Below, piece by piece: positions 42,443-51,422 of a stretch of DNA of 64,000 bases; the stretch's first letter is position 1, and each line of letters opens with the position of its first letter. This stretch comes from Bifidobacterium reuteri DSM 23975 (lineage in GTDB: Bacteria > Actinomycetota > Actinomycetes > Actinomycetales > Bifidobacteriaceae). The position numbers were made by a program, and so were the translations under genes. Location of the stretch: contig NZ_JGZK01000002.1 of the NCBI RefSeq assembly GCF_000741695.1, positions 248,001 to 312,000 on the forward strand, in the 5' to 3' direction. The notes beneath the pieces are model-generated. The model searched no databases and had not been told where the DNA came from. It saw nothing but the letters and a program-made list of their open reading frames with translations.

Positions 42443-44133
42443 CAGTTGAACCCCTTGACCTGACGGAACACGGACGCCAAGTCGCCGGAGCGGCCATCGA
42501 ACACCTTGGCATTGCTCAGCGTGGCGAGCGACTTCAGCTGGCTGGGGTCGGCATCGCCGAACATGATGGAGAAGACCGGCACATCGCGGCCCGAGGACTT
42601 GTAATCGCGCTCGAAGTTGGATTGATTGTCGGTCGTGGAGCGGCCGTCCGTCATCAGTACGATGGCCACCGTGTACTTGGACGCCTCGGATTCGGTCGGC
42701 AGCTGGCCGAGTGCGGATTCAAGGCCCTGATAGATGTCGGTGCCACCGCTGGCTTCAGTGCTCTGGGCCTGGCTCAGCAGGGTGCCGGTATTGGCGCCGT
42801 TGGCCACGATGGGCGCATGCGCCTCGGATTCAAAGGGGATGAGGATGTTCACATCCTCATCGCCGGGTTCGATGTAGGAGGCTTTGGCTTCTTCCGGGCT
42901 GAGAGCGGCATTGAGTCCCTTGACCACGCCATCCTTGCCTTCTCCCGACATGGAGCCGGAGTAGTCAACCACCCAAATGGTCCAACTCGGCTTGCGCAGC
43001 GCGGTCTGGTAGACGTTGAGCGCACTGTTGATCACCGATGCGGCGGGCAGTGGGATGGTCTTCAGCGTGGAGGCATCGGTGTTGACGCCCCATTCGGAGC
43101 GGAAGGATTCCTTCACCTGACTGTCTGACGCATAGGCGAGGGCGCCGCCCAGGCCCGTACGGCGTCCAGCGCGCTCGAATTCGATCTTCGTCTCCTTGGC
43201 GCTCAAGGCCTTGGCGAAGCTGTCGAATGCATCCTTGAGGTTCTGCCCGCGATCCACGTAGCCGAGCGGCGAATCGGACACGGCAATGCCGTCGGACGGG
43301 TACACGGTGAGCAGCGGGTCGTGGCCGTTCTTGGTCAGGGTCTTATCGGCCTGGATGACCAGCGATTCATAGTTGACCATCGAGTCGAATCGATCCGGAT
43401 TGGCCACCACCATGTCCTTGAGCCAATCCGAGGAGCCGGAGGAGCGGTCCACGCCGGACAGCAGCTTGGCCACGGACTCTTTGAGCTGGGCGTTGTCGAG
43501 ATCCTGCTCGCTCAGCGGCTGGTCGCCGCCGCGCAGGGCGGTCATGAAGGCCAGATAGGCGGATGCGCCCGAGTTCGACTGGGTGGCCGAGGTCATCGAG
43601 AACTTGAGATTGCCGTCGCTGACCGCCTTGAGAATGTCTGCGGTGGAGACCGGCTTGGTCTTGCCGGAATCGTCGGCCCATCCCAGGGAGATGGCCTTGG
43701 ATTTCGCGATGCCGAACACGATGGGAGTGGTGGATGTGCTGGTGGCATCCTTGACGACGTGCTTGGTGTCGCCCATGGAAATCCACATGGAGGAGGCCGG
43801 CCAGACGGCGTCGTAGTTCTCGCCGCCCTTCTTGAGCGCGTTCATGATGTCCAACGAGCCCATGTAATGCATGGTGATGGTCACATTGGATTGGTCGGCG
43901 GCCTTTTGGATGGCGGCGGCCACCTCTTTGTTCTCCGAACCGGACGCAATGCTCAGCGTGGCGGTGGATTTGCCACCCGACGGCGTGAACGTCTGCGTAT
44001 TGGAGTCGGAGGTCCCCGAATCGCCGTTATTTACCTTGAAGCTCGACGAGCAGCCGGCCAGCGCGAGCGCGCTGGCGCACACGATTGCCGCTACCGCTGC
44101 GGCGCGGCGACGAAGAGAAGACATTATGCCCAT
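42442..44133 (-). CDS. Lipoprotein with PBP2-like domain and C-terminal von Willebrand A domain
   Basis: First gene of the operon, 563 residues. The signal peptide ends in the lipobox LALAGC. A solute-binding-like domain (~55-345) contains VTITMHYMGSLDIMNALKKGG and QSNSGASAYLAFMTALRGG. The vWA domain (~375-560) has the MIDAS loop DYSGSMSG and VLMTDGRST. Binding-protein plus vWA fusions on the cell surface suggest ligand-dependent adhesion or sensing. AGGAG is 12 bases from the ATG, and a five-codon frame (from 44141) lies between. The start at 44124 (MSSLRRR) is an alternative. Confidence 0.82.
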   Translation of the reverse strand: MGIMSSLRRRAAAVAAIVCASALALAGCSSSFKVNNGDSGTSDSNTQTFTPSGGKSTATLSIASGSENKEVAAAIQKAADQSNVTITMHYMGSLDIMNALKKGGENYDAVWPASSMWISMGDTKHVVKDATSTSTTPIVFGIAKSKAISLGWADDSGKTKPVSTADILKAVSDGNLKFSMTSATQSNSGASAYLAFMTALRGGDQPLSEQDLDNAQLKESVAKLLSGVDRSSGSSDWLKDMVVANPDRFDSMVNYESLVIQADKTLTKNGHDPLLTVYPSDGIAVSDSPLGYVDRGQNLKDAFDSFAKALSAKETKIEFERAGRRTGLGGALAYASDSQVKESFRSEWGVNTDASTLKTIPLPAASVINSALNVYQTALRKPSWTIWVVDYSGSMSGEGKDGVVKGLNAALSPEEAKASYIEPGDEDVNILIPFESEAHAPIVANGANTGTLLSQAQSTEASGGTDIYQGLESALGQLPTESEASKYTVAIVLMTDGRSTTDNQSNFERDYKSSGRDVPVFSIMFGDADPSQLKSLATLSNAKVFDGRSGDLASVFRQVKGFN

Positions 44134-44298
44134 AATTTCATTGTTCTCCTACCGGATAAAATCGGGTGGAGATGAAGATGACACCAGAGTGAACTCTAGA
44201 TGAACAGCAACATTCGGCTACGTAGTCAATACGTCATCAATGGGATAATTTCAAACTCTTGTCGAAACCCAGCTTCGGCGCCAGCGCGCGGCACCGAA

Positions 44299-45399
44299 TC
44301 AGTACGAGGCGCTGGCAATCATCGGATCGTCGTAGAAGCTGAGGATCTTCTCCAGATACGGCTTGTACACGGCATTCGGCATCGAGAAGATCTCATGGCG
44401 GGATTCGTTGAATCGCACCAATGTAGCTTCGTCGCCGCCGTCCTTGATCAATTGGATGAAACGGTTCTGGGGCTTGTTGAGCACCCAGATGTCGCGCCCG
44501 GACTGGAACAGCAGCACCGGAGCCTCCACTTCGGCGCAGGCCGCAGGGCTCAGAATGGCCCTGCTGAGTTTGAGCGCCTGACGCACCCACTCAAAAGACG
44601 CGCAATAGGTCTGATATTCCGGATGCTCGCAGCGCAGCTTGAAATACCAGCGTTCGCGAGCTTCGGAAGCCCCCTCGTTGCCCTGCATCGAGAATTCGGG
44701 GGTGAAATCGCTCTGGCCGAACACGCGCTTCTTCCCGAAGCCCAGACCGCAGATCGCCCCCACCAGTATGCGCGTCAACGGCAGCGGCATGCCGGTGGCG
44801 GGAGCGATCATCGGCGCGGACAGCACGGCCTTGTCGAACAAGGACGGGTATTGCTCGAGCACCGCCGCCCCGATGCCGCCGCCCATCGAGTGGCAGAACA
44901 GGTTGATCGGCATGCCGGCCGCGTACCGCTGGCCGATGGTCTGGGCGAATCCGGCGAGATCGGCCACATAGCGCTTCCAATCGTCGATCCATACCATGCA
45001 GTGGTTGTCCACGTCGCGCGAGGATTTGCCGTGTCCGCGATGCTCGAGCACGCACACCGAGTATCCGGCGAGCAGGAAGTACCAGACCAGTTCGTCGTAT
45101 TTTTCGGCGAACTCGGTGAAACCGTGGCTGATGACGATGGCACCGCGGAATGTGGCCGTAGCGCCCGCCTCCCGGATGGCGTCGAACTTGCCGGCGTCAT
45201 AGCACACATAGTGCAGCTGCCCGGATCGGCCGCCGGTGTCCATCAGACCGGGCAATGGCTCGAGCCCCGCCGACCGTTCGGCGGCGGACGGGTCGAACCA
45301 TCCTTCTTCGCGGCATTGAAGGAGCGCCGGCACCACCGTGCGCTCCATCGTCTCGGCGTATGTGCTCTCGTCGATCATCGTCACCTGCATGCCACCCAT
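44299..45399 (-). CDS. Alpha/beta hydrolase, lysophospholipase-like
   Basis: The 366-residue serine hydrolase of the Hydrolase_4 (monoacylglycerol lipase-like) group has nucleophile elbow CHSMGGG, oxyanion-region AIVISHGFTEFAEKYDELVWYFLLAGY, catalytic Asp in LLFQSGRDIWVLN and His in ESRHEIFSMPN near the C-terminus. No signal peptide is seen, so it probably acts inside the cell on lipid or other esters. Alternative starts at 45390 and 45378 exist; the latter has an AGG at good spacing. It follows the peptidase gene upstream by only 17 bp and is co-directional, so the two may be co-transcribed. Confidence 0.82.
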   Translation of the reverse strand: MGGMQVTMIDESTYAETMERTVVPALLQCREEGWFDPSAAERSAGLEPLPGLMDTGGRSGQLHYVCYDAGKFDAIREAGATATFRGAIVISHGFTEFAEKYDELVWYFLLAGYSVCVLEHRGHGKSSRDVDNHCMVWIDDWKRYVADLAGFAQTIGQRYAAGMPINLFCHSMGGGIGAAVLEQYPSLFDKAVLSAPMIAPATGMPLPLTRILVGAICGLGFGKKRVFGQSDFTPEFSMQGNEGASEARERWYFKLRCEHPEYQTYCASFEWVRQALKLSRAILSPAACAEVEAPVLLFQSGRDIWVLNKPQNRFIQLIKDGGDEATLVRFNESRHEIFSMPNAVYKPYLEKILSFYDDPMIASASY

Positions 45400-45416
45400 C
45401 TTAGGGCAACCGCAGC

Positions 45417-48278
45417 TCAGGCCAGTGCGTCCTTGAGGAAGTCGCGCTGGAGCGTGAGCAGGTTTTCGGCCACGGTCTCATCATTGGTCATATGGGTGAT
45501 GCCGGTCAACGGTAGGCATGTGTGCGGCCGGCCGGCCGCCATCAGCGCCTGGGACAGCTTGAGGCTGTGGGCGATGGTGACGTTGTCGTCCGCGAATCCG
45601 TGGATGAGCATCAGCGGACGCTCCAGCTTGGGCGCGTCCTGAATGATGCCGTTGCGGTAGTAGACATCCGGGTCGAGACCGAGGTAACGCTCGGTGTAAT
45701 GGGTGTCGTACAGCGTCCACTCGGTGGGCGGGGCGCCGGCGCAGGCTGCCTTGAACACGTTCGGGGCGTCCAGCACGGCGAGCGCGGAAAGGAATCCGCC
45801 GTACGACCAGCCGATCATGCACACCTTGTCGAGGTCGGGCGCGGGAATCGAGGCGTTCAGGCCGGCCACCGCCGCGGGCAGGGCGTTGACGGCCTCGATC
45901 TGGTCGGCGAGGGTGATGTCCTTCATGTCCTCGAAAATCGCGCGGTCCCACGCCGGTCCGCGGCCGGTGGTGCCGCGGCCGTCGGCGGTGACCACCAGGA
46001 AGCCCTGGTCGGCCCACCACTGGCCCTCCCAGTAGAAGGACTGCGCATCCACGACTTGCTGGAAGCCTGGGCCGCCGTACGGCTTCATCAGCACGGGTAG
46101 CTTCTCAGCGGCAGCATACGGGCTTTCGGGGCTCGGCGCGATGATCGCCGTGTAGAGGCGATGCTCCCCCAACCGCACGAAATGCAGGTTCGGCGTGAAA
46201 CCGGGCTCGGCGGCGTAGCTGGCGATGGCGGCGGAACCGGGCCGGCACTCGGTCGGCTGTGCCGACAGCTCCCCTCCCAGAGGGGCGCCGGCGGTTACCG
46301 CCTCGAACAGCTCATCCACGGAGTCGAACTGCGGTGCCACGACATGGGTCATCTGGACGCCGGCGTGAGCGAGGTCGCGGCCGGAGATCACGCCGCCGCG
46401 CTCACCCCAGGATGCTGTCCAGACACCGGGCGTGGTGGTAATCGGAACAGGCAGGGCGGTTCCGGCAGCATCAGCAACCCCCGCAGCACCGGCAGCATCA
46501 GCAGCACCGAAATCGAACAGCACGACGTCGAAGCTGCGGGCGTCGTGCTCGCCGCCCTGCGCCTTCCATACGGCCGGAACATCGGGCGCGAGGTCGGGCT
46601 CGCGCTGCACCACCGCCACGACGCCGTCATCACTGACGTGCAGCACTTCGCGCACATTCCAGCCTGCGGGCGTGAACGGGCGACCGTCCACGGTCAGACG
46701 ATTGGTATCCGCCGCCATATCGTTGAGCGAGCACACCAGATGACCGTCCGGCGTGTAGGCGGGAGTACCGGGCACCAGATCGATCCACTGGTCGTTGGCA
46801 TGTTCCTCAAGCACGCGGGTCGAGCCGAACGCCGGCCATGTCAGATGCGGCTCGGCGGCGGCATCATCCGCAGCGACGGCAGCAGCACCGTCGACGTCGT
46901 CAACCTCGTCAACATCGTCAGCAAGCCCGCCCTCGATTTCAGCGAAGTCCGCGGATTCCTCGGCGGCAGACACCGCCACTTCCAGCACCTGATCGGCGCT
47001 TTGACGACGGTTCTGCACCAATACCAGCGGGTCATGCTCGCCGGTCCAGCTCACGGCGGCGACATATTCATAAGCCTTGCGATCCCAGTCCACATCGGCG
47101 TTGGCGGTGATGCCGAGGTAGCGTCCATCATCGTCGAACGCCAGGGTGATCGCCGTCAGGTAGACGTCGGCGTTCTGGGTCAGCGCACGCGGATAGCGGC
47201 GGCCTTCAGCCGGATGCTCCGGGTTGGCCGGATCGCTGATGTACCACACCGGCTCATTGGCGGTATCAAAGGACTCGAACAGCACATGGCGGGAGTCGGG
47301 CGACCACCAGAAGCCGTCATACCTGTTCATCTCCTCGCCGGCCACGAATTCGGCCAGACCGATCTTCCACGTGTTCTCAGCGGGATTGCCGTCCTCATCC
47401 TCCACGCTCACGCCATAGATGGCGGTAATGCGGTCGGCAAGCGGCTCCTCGTCCTCGAATTCGTCGGCGTCAATGTCGATGTCAGCGTCGGCGTCGCCAT
47501 ACAGCCCCTCGCTCAGCGCCTCCTCCACGGCGTCGGACTCCACATCGACCCCATCGGACAGTTCGCCGGCCGGCTCCTCGCGCAGCGCGTCCGCAGCGCC
47601 CCCGGCAACGCCCGCATCGAGCTCGGGCCAATCGCCGATATCCACCAGCATCAGATGCGTGCCCGTGGTGTACAACACATGGTTGCCGTCCGGGGAGATA
47701 CGCGGGTTGAGCACCGGCGTGTAGGCGGCCGGATCGCCGTCCAGCCATTCGCCGGCAAGCTCGCGGGTATGCGCAACCGGGACATAGCCAGACGCCGATT
47801 CAGCGCCCTCAGCACCCTCGGCATCCGCAGCACCCTCGGCATCCGCAACGTCCGCAGCATCCTCGCCAGATGCCGCAATCCAGTCGATTTCAGTCAGATA
47901 CAGGCGTCCATTGATGGTGAACACCACGCAATCGCCGGCTTCGTCCACCGAATAGCTCACGATGCCGGCGCCGCCTTCGCGCGCACGTTCGCGGCGGGCG
48001 CGCTCCTCGGCCGGCACATCCTCACTGTCCGCGGCGGCACCGAGCAGTTCGCGCGGATCGGCGAGTTTCGTCTCATGATGCTCGCCGGCAGCATCGAACC
48101 AGCTCAGCCACAGCGCCGTCACCAAATCCTCGGGACCGTCCGAGCGCAGGAACAATGCCTGCGAACCGTCGCCCACGACTTTCGCCGAGCGCGGGGCGCC
48201 GCCGTTGAATCGCAGGGTACGCGCGCGCAAACGGGGAAATACCTTGATTGCTTCGTTGACATCAGTGTTTTCGCTCAT
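45417..48278 (-). CDS. S9 family prolyl dipeptidyl peptidase (DPP IV-like)
   Basis: The 953-residue enzyme removes N-terminal dipeptides, preferably after proline. The N-terminal ~650 residues form the propeller; the catalytic domain holds Ser825 in GWSYGG, Asp897 in GFADDN and His929 in GITHMT. There is no signal peptide. Acidic Ala/Asp/Glu insertions (ADAEGAADAEGAEG, DADADIDIDADEFEDEE, DDVDEVDDVDGAA) swell the propeller beyond the usual ~750-residue enzyme. Residues ~664-678 (GAPLGGELSAQPTEC) translate a piece of the intergenic repeat core. The start is MSENTDVNEA. Confidence 0.93.
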   Translation of the reverse strand: MSENTDVNEAIKVFPRLRARTLRFNGGAPRSAKVVGDGSQALFLRSDGPEDLVTALWLSWFDAAGEHHETKLADPRELLGAAADSEDVPAEERARRERAREGGAGIVSYSVDEAGDCVVFTINGRLYLTEIDWIAASGEDAADVADAEGAADAEGAEGAESASGYVPVAHTRELAGEWLDGDPAAYTPVLNPRISPDGNHVLYTTGTHLMLVDIGDWPELDAGVAGGAADALREEPAGELSDGVDVESDAVEEALSEGLYGDADADIDIDADEFEDEEPLADRITAIYGVSVEDEDGNPAENTWKIGLAEFVAGEEMNRYDGFWWSPDSRHVLFESFDTANEPVWYISDPANPEHPAEGRRYPRALTQNADVYLTAITLAFDDDGRYLGITANADVDWDRKAYEYVAAVSWTGEHDPLVLVQNRRQSADQVLEVAVSAAEESADFAEIEGGLADDVDEVDDVDGAAAVAADDAAAEPHLTWPAFGSTRVLEEHANDQWIDLVPGTPAYTPDGHLVCSLNDMAADTNRLTVDGRPFTPAGWNVREVLHVSDDGVVAVVQREPDLAPDVPAVWKAQGGEHDARSFDVVLFDFGAADAAGAAGVADAAGTALPVPITTTPGVWTASWGERGGVISGRDLAHAGVQMTHVVAPQFDSVDELFEAVTAGAPLGGELSAQPTECRPGSAAIASYAAEPGFTPNLHFVRLGEHRLYTAIIAPSPESPYAAAEKLPVLMKPYGGPGFQQVVDAQSFYWEGQWWADQGFLVVTADGRGTTGRGPAWDRAIFEDMKDITLADQIEAVNALPAAVAGLNASIPAPDLDKVCMIGWSYGGFLSALAVLDAPNVFKAACAGAPPTEWTLYDTHYTERYLGLDPDVYYRNGIIQDAPKLERPLMLIHGFADDNVTIAHSLKLSQALMAAGRPHTCLPLTGITHMTNDETVAENLLTLQRDFLKDALA
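46247..46289. repeat. Repeat-element core inside the dipeptidyl peptidase gene
   Basis: CACTCGGTCGGCTGTGCCGA followed by CAGCTCCCCTCCCAGAGGGG matches the core of the modular elements, in frame within the coding sequence just before the catalytic domain. Confidence 0.65.
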
Positions 48279-48493
48279 GTCTCTAACCTACGCGCCCGTC
48301 CAGTCAGCGCAGGCCCAATCAGCACCCATCCAGCCAGCGCAGCGCACCCCGCACAACACACCCAGTGGGGCTTCGCACCTATTTTTCCCCTGAATTTTTG
48401 GAAATTCTGCACTCATCGACGGTCAAATGGCACCTTTTTGCACTGTATTCCCCACTGCCGCGTAGGATAGGTGACGATTAGAAAGGGAGGACT

Positions 48494-49195
48494 ATGAGCG
48501 TTCTCGACCGTTTTGAAAAAAGCGTGGAGGGTGCAGTCAACGGAGTGTTCGCCAAGTTCGGCTCCAAGGACCTGCAGCCTGTTGATCTTTCCAGCGCCCT
48601 GGAGCGCGAGATCGACGCCGAAGCCATGCCGGTGGGCCGCGACCGCACGGTGGCCCCGAACGAATACCGTTTCAAGCTCAGCACCCCGGACTTCGATCGC
48701 ATCGAGGCATGGGGCAGCGAGACCCTCGCCAACGAGCTCGCCGACAACCTCACCGAATACGCCAAGAGCCAGCATTACGCCTTCGTCGGCCCGGTGGTGG
48801 TGATCTTCGAGGAGGACCTGAACCTCACCAAGGGCAACTTCAACCTCACTTCCGAATCCGTGCAAGGCAATGCGGTGCCGGTCACCACGGACGCCCAGAC
48901 CGAAGACAGCCCGGTTCTCGAGGTCAATGGCAACCAGTACCTGCTCACCAAGGAGAAGACCGTGATCGGCCGCGGCTCCGGCTGCGACATCGTAATCGAC
49001 GATCCGGGCATCTCCCGCAAGCACCTGGAAATCGACATCACGCCGAACGGTGTCATCGCCCGCGACCTGGGATCGACCAACGGCACGTATGTGGAGGGCC
49101 ATCAGGTGCCTGCCGCCACGCTGCTTGACGGCAATACGATCACCATCGGCCGCACGCGCATCCTGTTCTGGGCCTCCGCCCAGGCGCAGGAGTAG
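48494..49195 (+). CDS. fhaA: FhaA: DUF3662 and FHA domain protein
   Basis: The 233-residue cytoplasmic adaptor has DUF3662 at ~1-115 (SVLDRFEKSVEGAVNGVFAKFG) and a phosphothreonine-binding FHA domain at ~140-228 with GRGSGCDIVIDD, GISRKHLEI and DLGSTNGTYVEG. In actinobacteria FhaA binds phosphorylated partners such as MviN and helps control peptidoglycan export. GGGAGG precedes the start. It opens the seven-gene cell-wall operon. Confidence 0.95.
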   Translation: MSVLDRFEKSVEGAVNGVFAKFGSKDLQPVDLSSALEREIDAEAMPVGRDRTVAPNEYRFKLSTPDFDRIEAWGSETLANELADNLTEYAKSQHYAFVGPVVVIFEEDLNLTKGNFNLTSESVQGNAVPVTTDAQTEDSPVLEVNGNQYLLTKEKTVIGRGSGCDIVIDDPGISRKHLEIDITPNGVIARDLGSTNGTYVEGHQVPAATLLDGNTITIGRTRILFWASAQAQE

Positions 49196-49228
49196 CCAAG
49201 GCGTCGCCACGCGCAAAGGTCCTGCGTC

Positions 49229-49762
49229 ATGACCGAATTAACTTTTGCCCTGCTGAAGTATGGTTTTCTGGCCCTACTGTGGGTGTTCATATGGCTGGCG
49301 ATACGTTCGTTGCGCCAGGACATCGAGACGTTCAGCCCACGTCCCTCGCGTTCCCGCCGCAAGCGCGAGCGTGAAGCACATAAAGTGAAGTCCGAGACTC
49401 CACAGACGCCGGCCGTGCGCAGCGCCGGCACGTCCAATGCGGCCGCGTCCGGCGGCCGCCATGCCCAGCAGCCCACGCTGCTGGTGATCATCGACGGCCC
49501 CTTGGCCGGCAGTTCGGTGCCGTTGGCCGAGTCCGAGATCACGCTGGGCCGCGCGGCTTCCAACACTGTAGTGCTTGACGACGAATTCGTCTCCTCCCAT
49601 CACGCCCGCGTCTACCGCGACGCAGCCTCCGGCCAGTGGGCCATCGAGGACCTTCATTCCACCAACGGAACCGTGGTGAATCAGCAGCGCATCAACCGCC
49701 CGACGATTCTGCCCGCCCGTATTCCCGTGCGCATCGGCGCCACAACCTTTGAATTGAGGTAG
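49229..49762 (+). CDS. fhaB: FhaB/FipA: membrane-anchored FHA protein
   Basis: A single helix at ~8-26 is followed by a basic Arg/Lys/Ser-rich linker and an FHA domain at ~85-175 (LGRAASNTVVLDD, VSSHHARVY, LHSTNGTVVNQQ). The 177-residue size and the position match FhaB, a substrate of PknA/PknB. It lies 33 bp after fhaA and 4 bp before the phosphatase gene. Confidence 0.94.
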   Translation: MTELTFALLKYGFLALLWVFIWLAIRSLRQDIETFSPRPSRSRRKREREAHKVKSETPQTPAVRSAGTSNAAASGGRHAQQPTLLVIIDGPLAGSSVPLAESEITLGRAASNTVVLDDEFVSSHHARVYRDAASGQWAIEDLHSTNGTVVNQQRINRPTILPARIPVRIGATTFELR

Positions 49763-49766
49763 CCGT

Positions 49767-51422
49767 ATGCCCAATTCCGCCGCTTCACAACCGCTGTACC
49801 TATACTCCACCACCGTGTCCGACGTGGGCACGGTGCGCGCGAACAATCAGGATTCATCGTTCGCCGGCGAACATCTGATTGCCATCTGCGACGGTATGGG
49901 CGGTCATGCAGGCGGCGACACGGCATCCACCATCGCCATCCGGTCCCTCGCCCACATCGAGCAGGACGATACCGGCGGCGACATCCAGGCCATCTCCAAG
50001 ATGATGGAGACATCGGTGATGGCCGCGCACGACGCCATCGTGGGCAAGGCCAAGCGCGAACGCAAGCTGGCGGGCATGGGCACCACAGTCACCGCCGTGG
50101 CGCTGGTCGCCGGGTACTGGGTGCTCACGCACATCGGTGATTCGCGCGCCTATCTGCTGCGCGACGGCCATCTGAGCCGCATCACCACCGATCACAGTTA
50201 TGTGCAGCACCTCATCGACACCGGACGCATCACGCCTGCCGAGGCGAAGAACCATCCGCAGCGCAATGTGGTGATGCGCGTGCTCGGCGACTTCGACATC
50301 GACCCACATCCGGACATCTCCATCCGCCGTGCGCACCCGGCCGACCGCTGGCTGCTGTGCTCGGACGGCCTATGCGGTGTGCTCGAGGATTCCACCATCG
50401 AAGAGACGATGATGGCGCTCTCCGATCAGGGCGAGTGCGCGCAGAATCTGGTGCAGATGGCGTTGCGCGCGGGCAGCACCGACAACGTGACCGCCGTCAT
50501 CGCGGATGCCACACTGGCCTTGGACGCCAACGCGTTCGATCTGCCGCACCAGACGCCGCTGGTCGGCGGCGCGGCGAGCAACAGCCTGGAGACCATCGCC
50601 GACATCGTCAACGCGCCCGTGGCCGCCGCGCCCGCGCTGCGCGCCGACAATTCCCCGGCTCAACGCGCGGCAGCGCTGATACAGCCGGCCAGCGCGCATG
50701 AGCCTGCTCCGAAATCGGACACCGACGCGCAACCATCCGGAGCACGGGTCGCGCAACCGTCCGTCGTACGTGAGGAGACCGGCGAGCGCGCCAATCCCGA
50801 TACCGGCGAGATTCCTATCGTGCAACGTCCGGACGGCCGTATTTCCGCCGATCCGAACGACCCGGTTGTGCAGCAGGCCATCCGCGATGAGCATGTGCAG
50901 CAGACCAAGGCCACGCGGGTGAGGAAGCGCAGGGTCCGCTATGCGCTGATTCTCACCGTAATCATCGTGGTCGCCGCGCTGTTCGGTATCGGCGGCGGCA
51001 CGTATCTGTGGAGCCAGTCCCGCTACTATGTCGGCAACAGCAACGGCAAGGTGGCAATCTATCAGGGTGTGCCCACGAACATCTTCGGCATGGAGCTCTC
51101 GCACGAGGTCAGCAGCACCACGATTTCGATCGATGAGCTGCCGCAGACGTGGCGCGATCAGATCAATCAGGGCATCGCCGTCGATTCGTTGGACGAGGCG
51201 CAGTCCCATGTGGGTATCATCCGCTCGGAGATGAACAAGTTCCTGGAGCAGCAAGAGAAGGACGCCGCCAAGAAGTCCGATTCCTCCAGCGACGGCTCCA
51301 ACAACAACTCGGACACCAGTTCCAACACCGGCAGTACCGACAATTCCAACGGCTCGGGCGCCTCTGCCGACCAGCCGAGCATCGGCGCCGCGAACGACGC
51401 CACATCGGGAGGCACTCAATGA
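49767..51422 (+). CDS. pstP: PP2C-type Ser/Thr phosphatase PstP
   Basis: The 551-residue enzyme opposes PknA/PknB. The N-terminal PP2C domain (~12-255) has the metal-binding CDGMGGHAGGD at 41-51, GMGTTVTAV, THIGDSRAYLL and SDGLCGVLED. One membrane helix lies at ~391-415 after a disordered linker, and an extracellular region follows, ending in a Ser/Asn/Asp-rich tail. Its stop overlaps the rodA start as ATGA. Confidence 0.95.
   Translation: MPNSAASQPLYLYSTTVSDVGTVRANNQDSSFAGEHLIAICDGMGGHAGGDTASTIAIRSLAHIEQDDTGGDIQAISKMMETSVMAAHDAIVGKAKRERKLAGMGTTVTAVALVAGYWVLTHIGDSRAYLLRDGHLSRITTDHSYVQHLIDTGRITPAEAKNHPQRNVVMRVLGDFDIDPHPDISIRRAHPADRWLLCSDGLCGVLEDSTIEETMMALSDQGECAQNLVQMALRAGSTDNVTAVIADATLALDANAFDLPHQTPLVGGAASNSLETIADIVNAPVAAAPALRADNSPAQRAAALIQPASAHEPAPKSDTDAQPSGARVAQPSVVREETGERANPDTGEIPIVQRPDGRISADPNDPVVQQAIRDEHVQQTKATRVRKRRVRYALILTVIIVVAALFGIGGGTYLWSQSRYYVGNSNGKVAIYQGVPTNIFGMELSHEVSSTTISIDELPQTWRDQINQGIAVDSLDEAQSHVGIIRSEMNKFLEQQEKDAAKKSDSSSDGSNNNSDTSSNTGSTDNSNGSGASADQPSIGAANDATSGGTQ

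Noticed and set aside
46161..48470. 769-codon plus-strand frame over the dipeptidyl peptidase
   Set aside because: Mirror frame; the peptidase on the other strand has its full catalytic triad.
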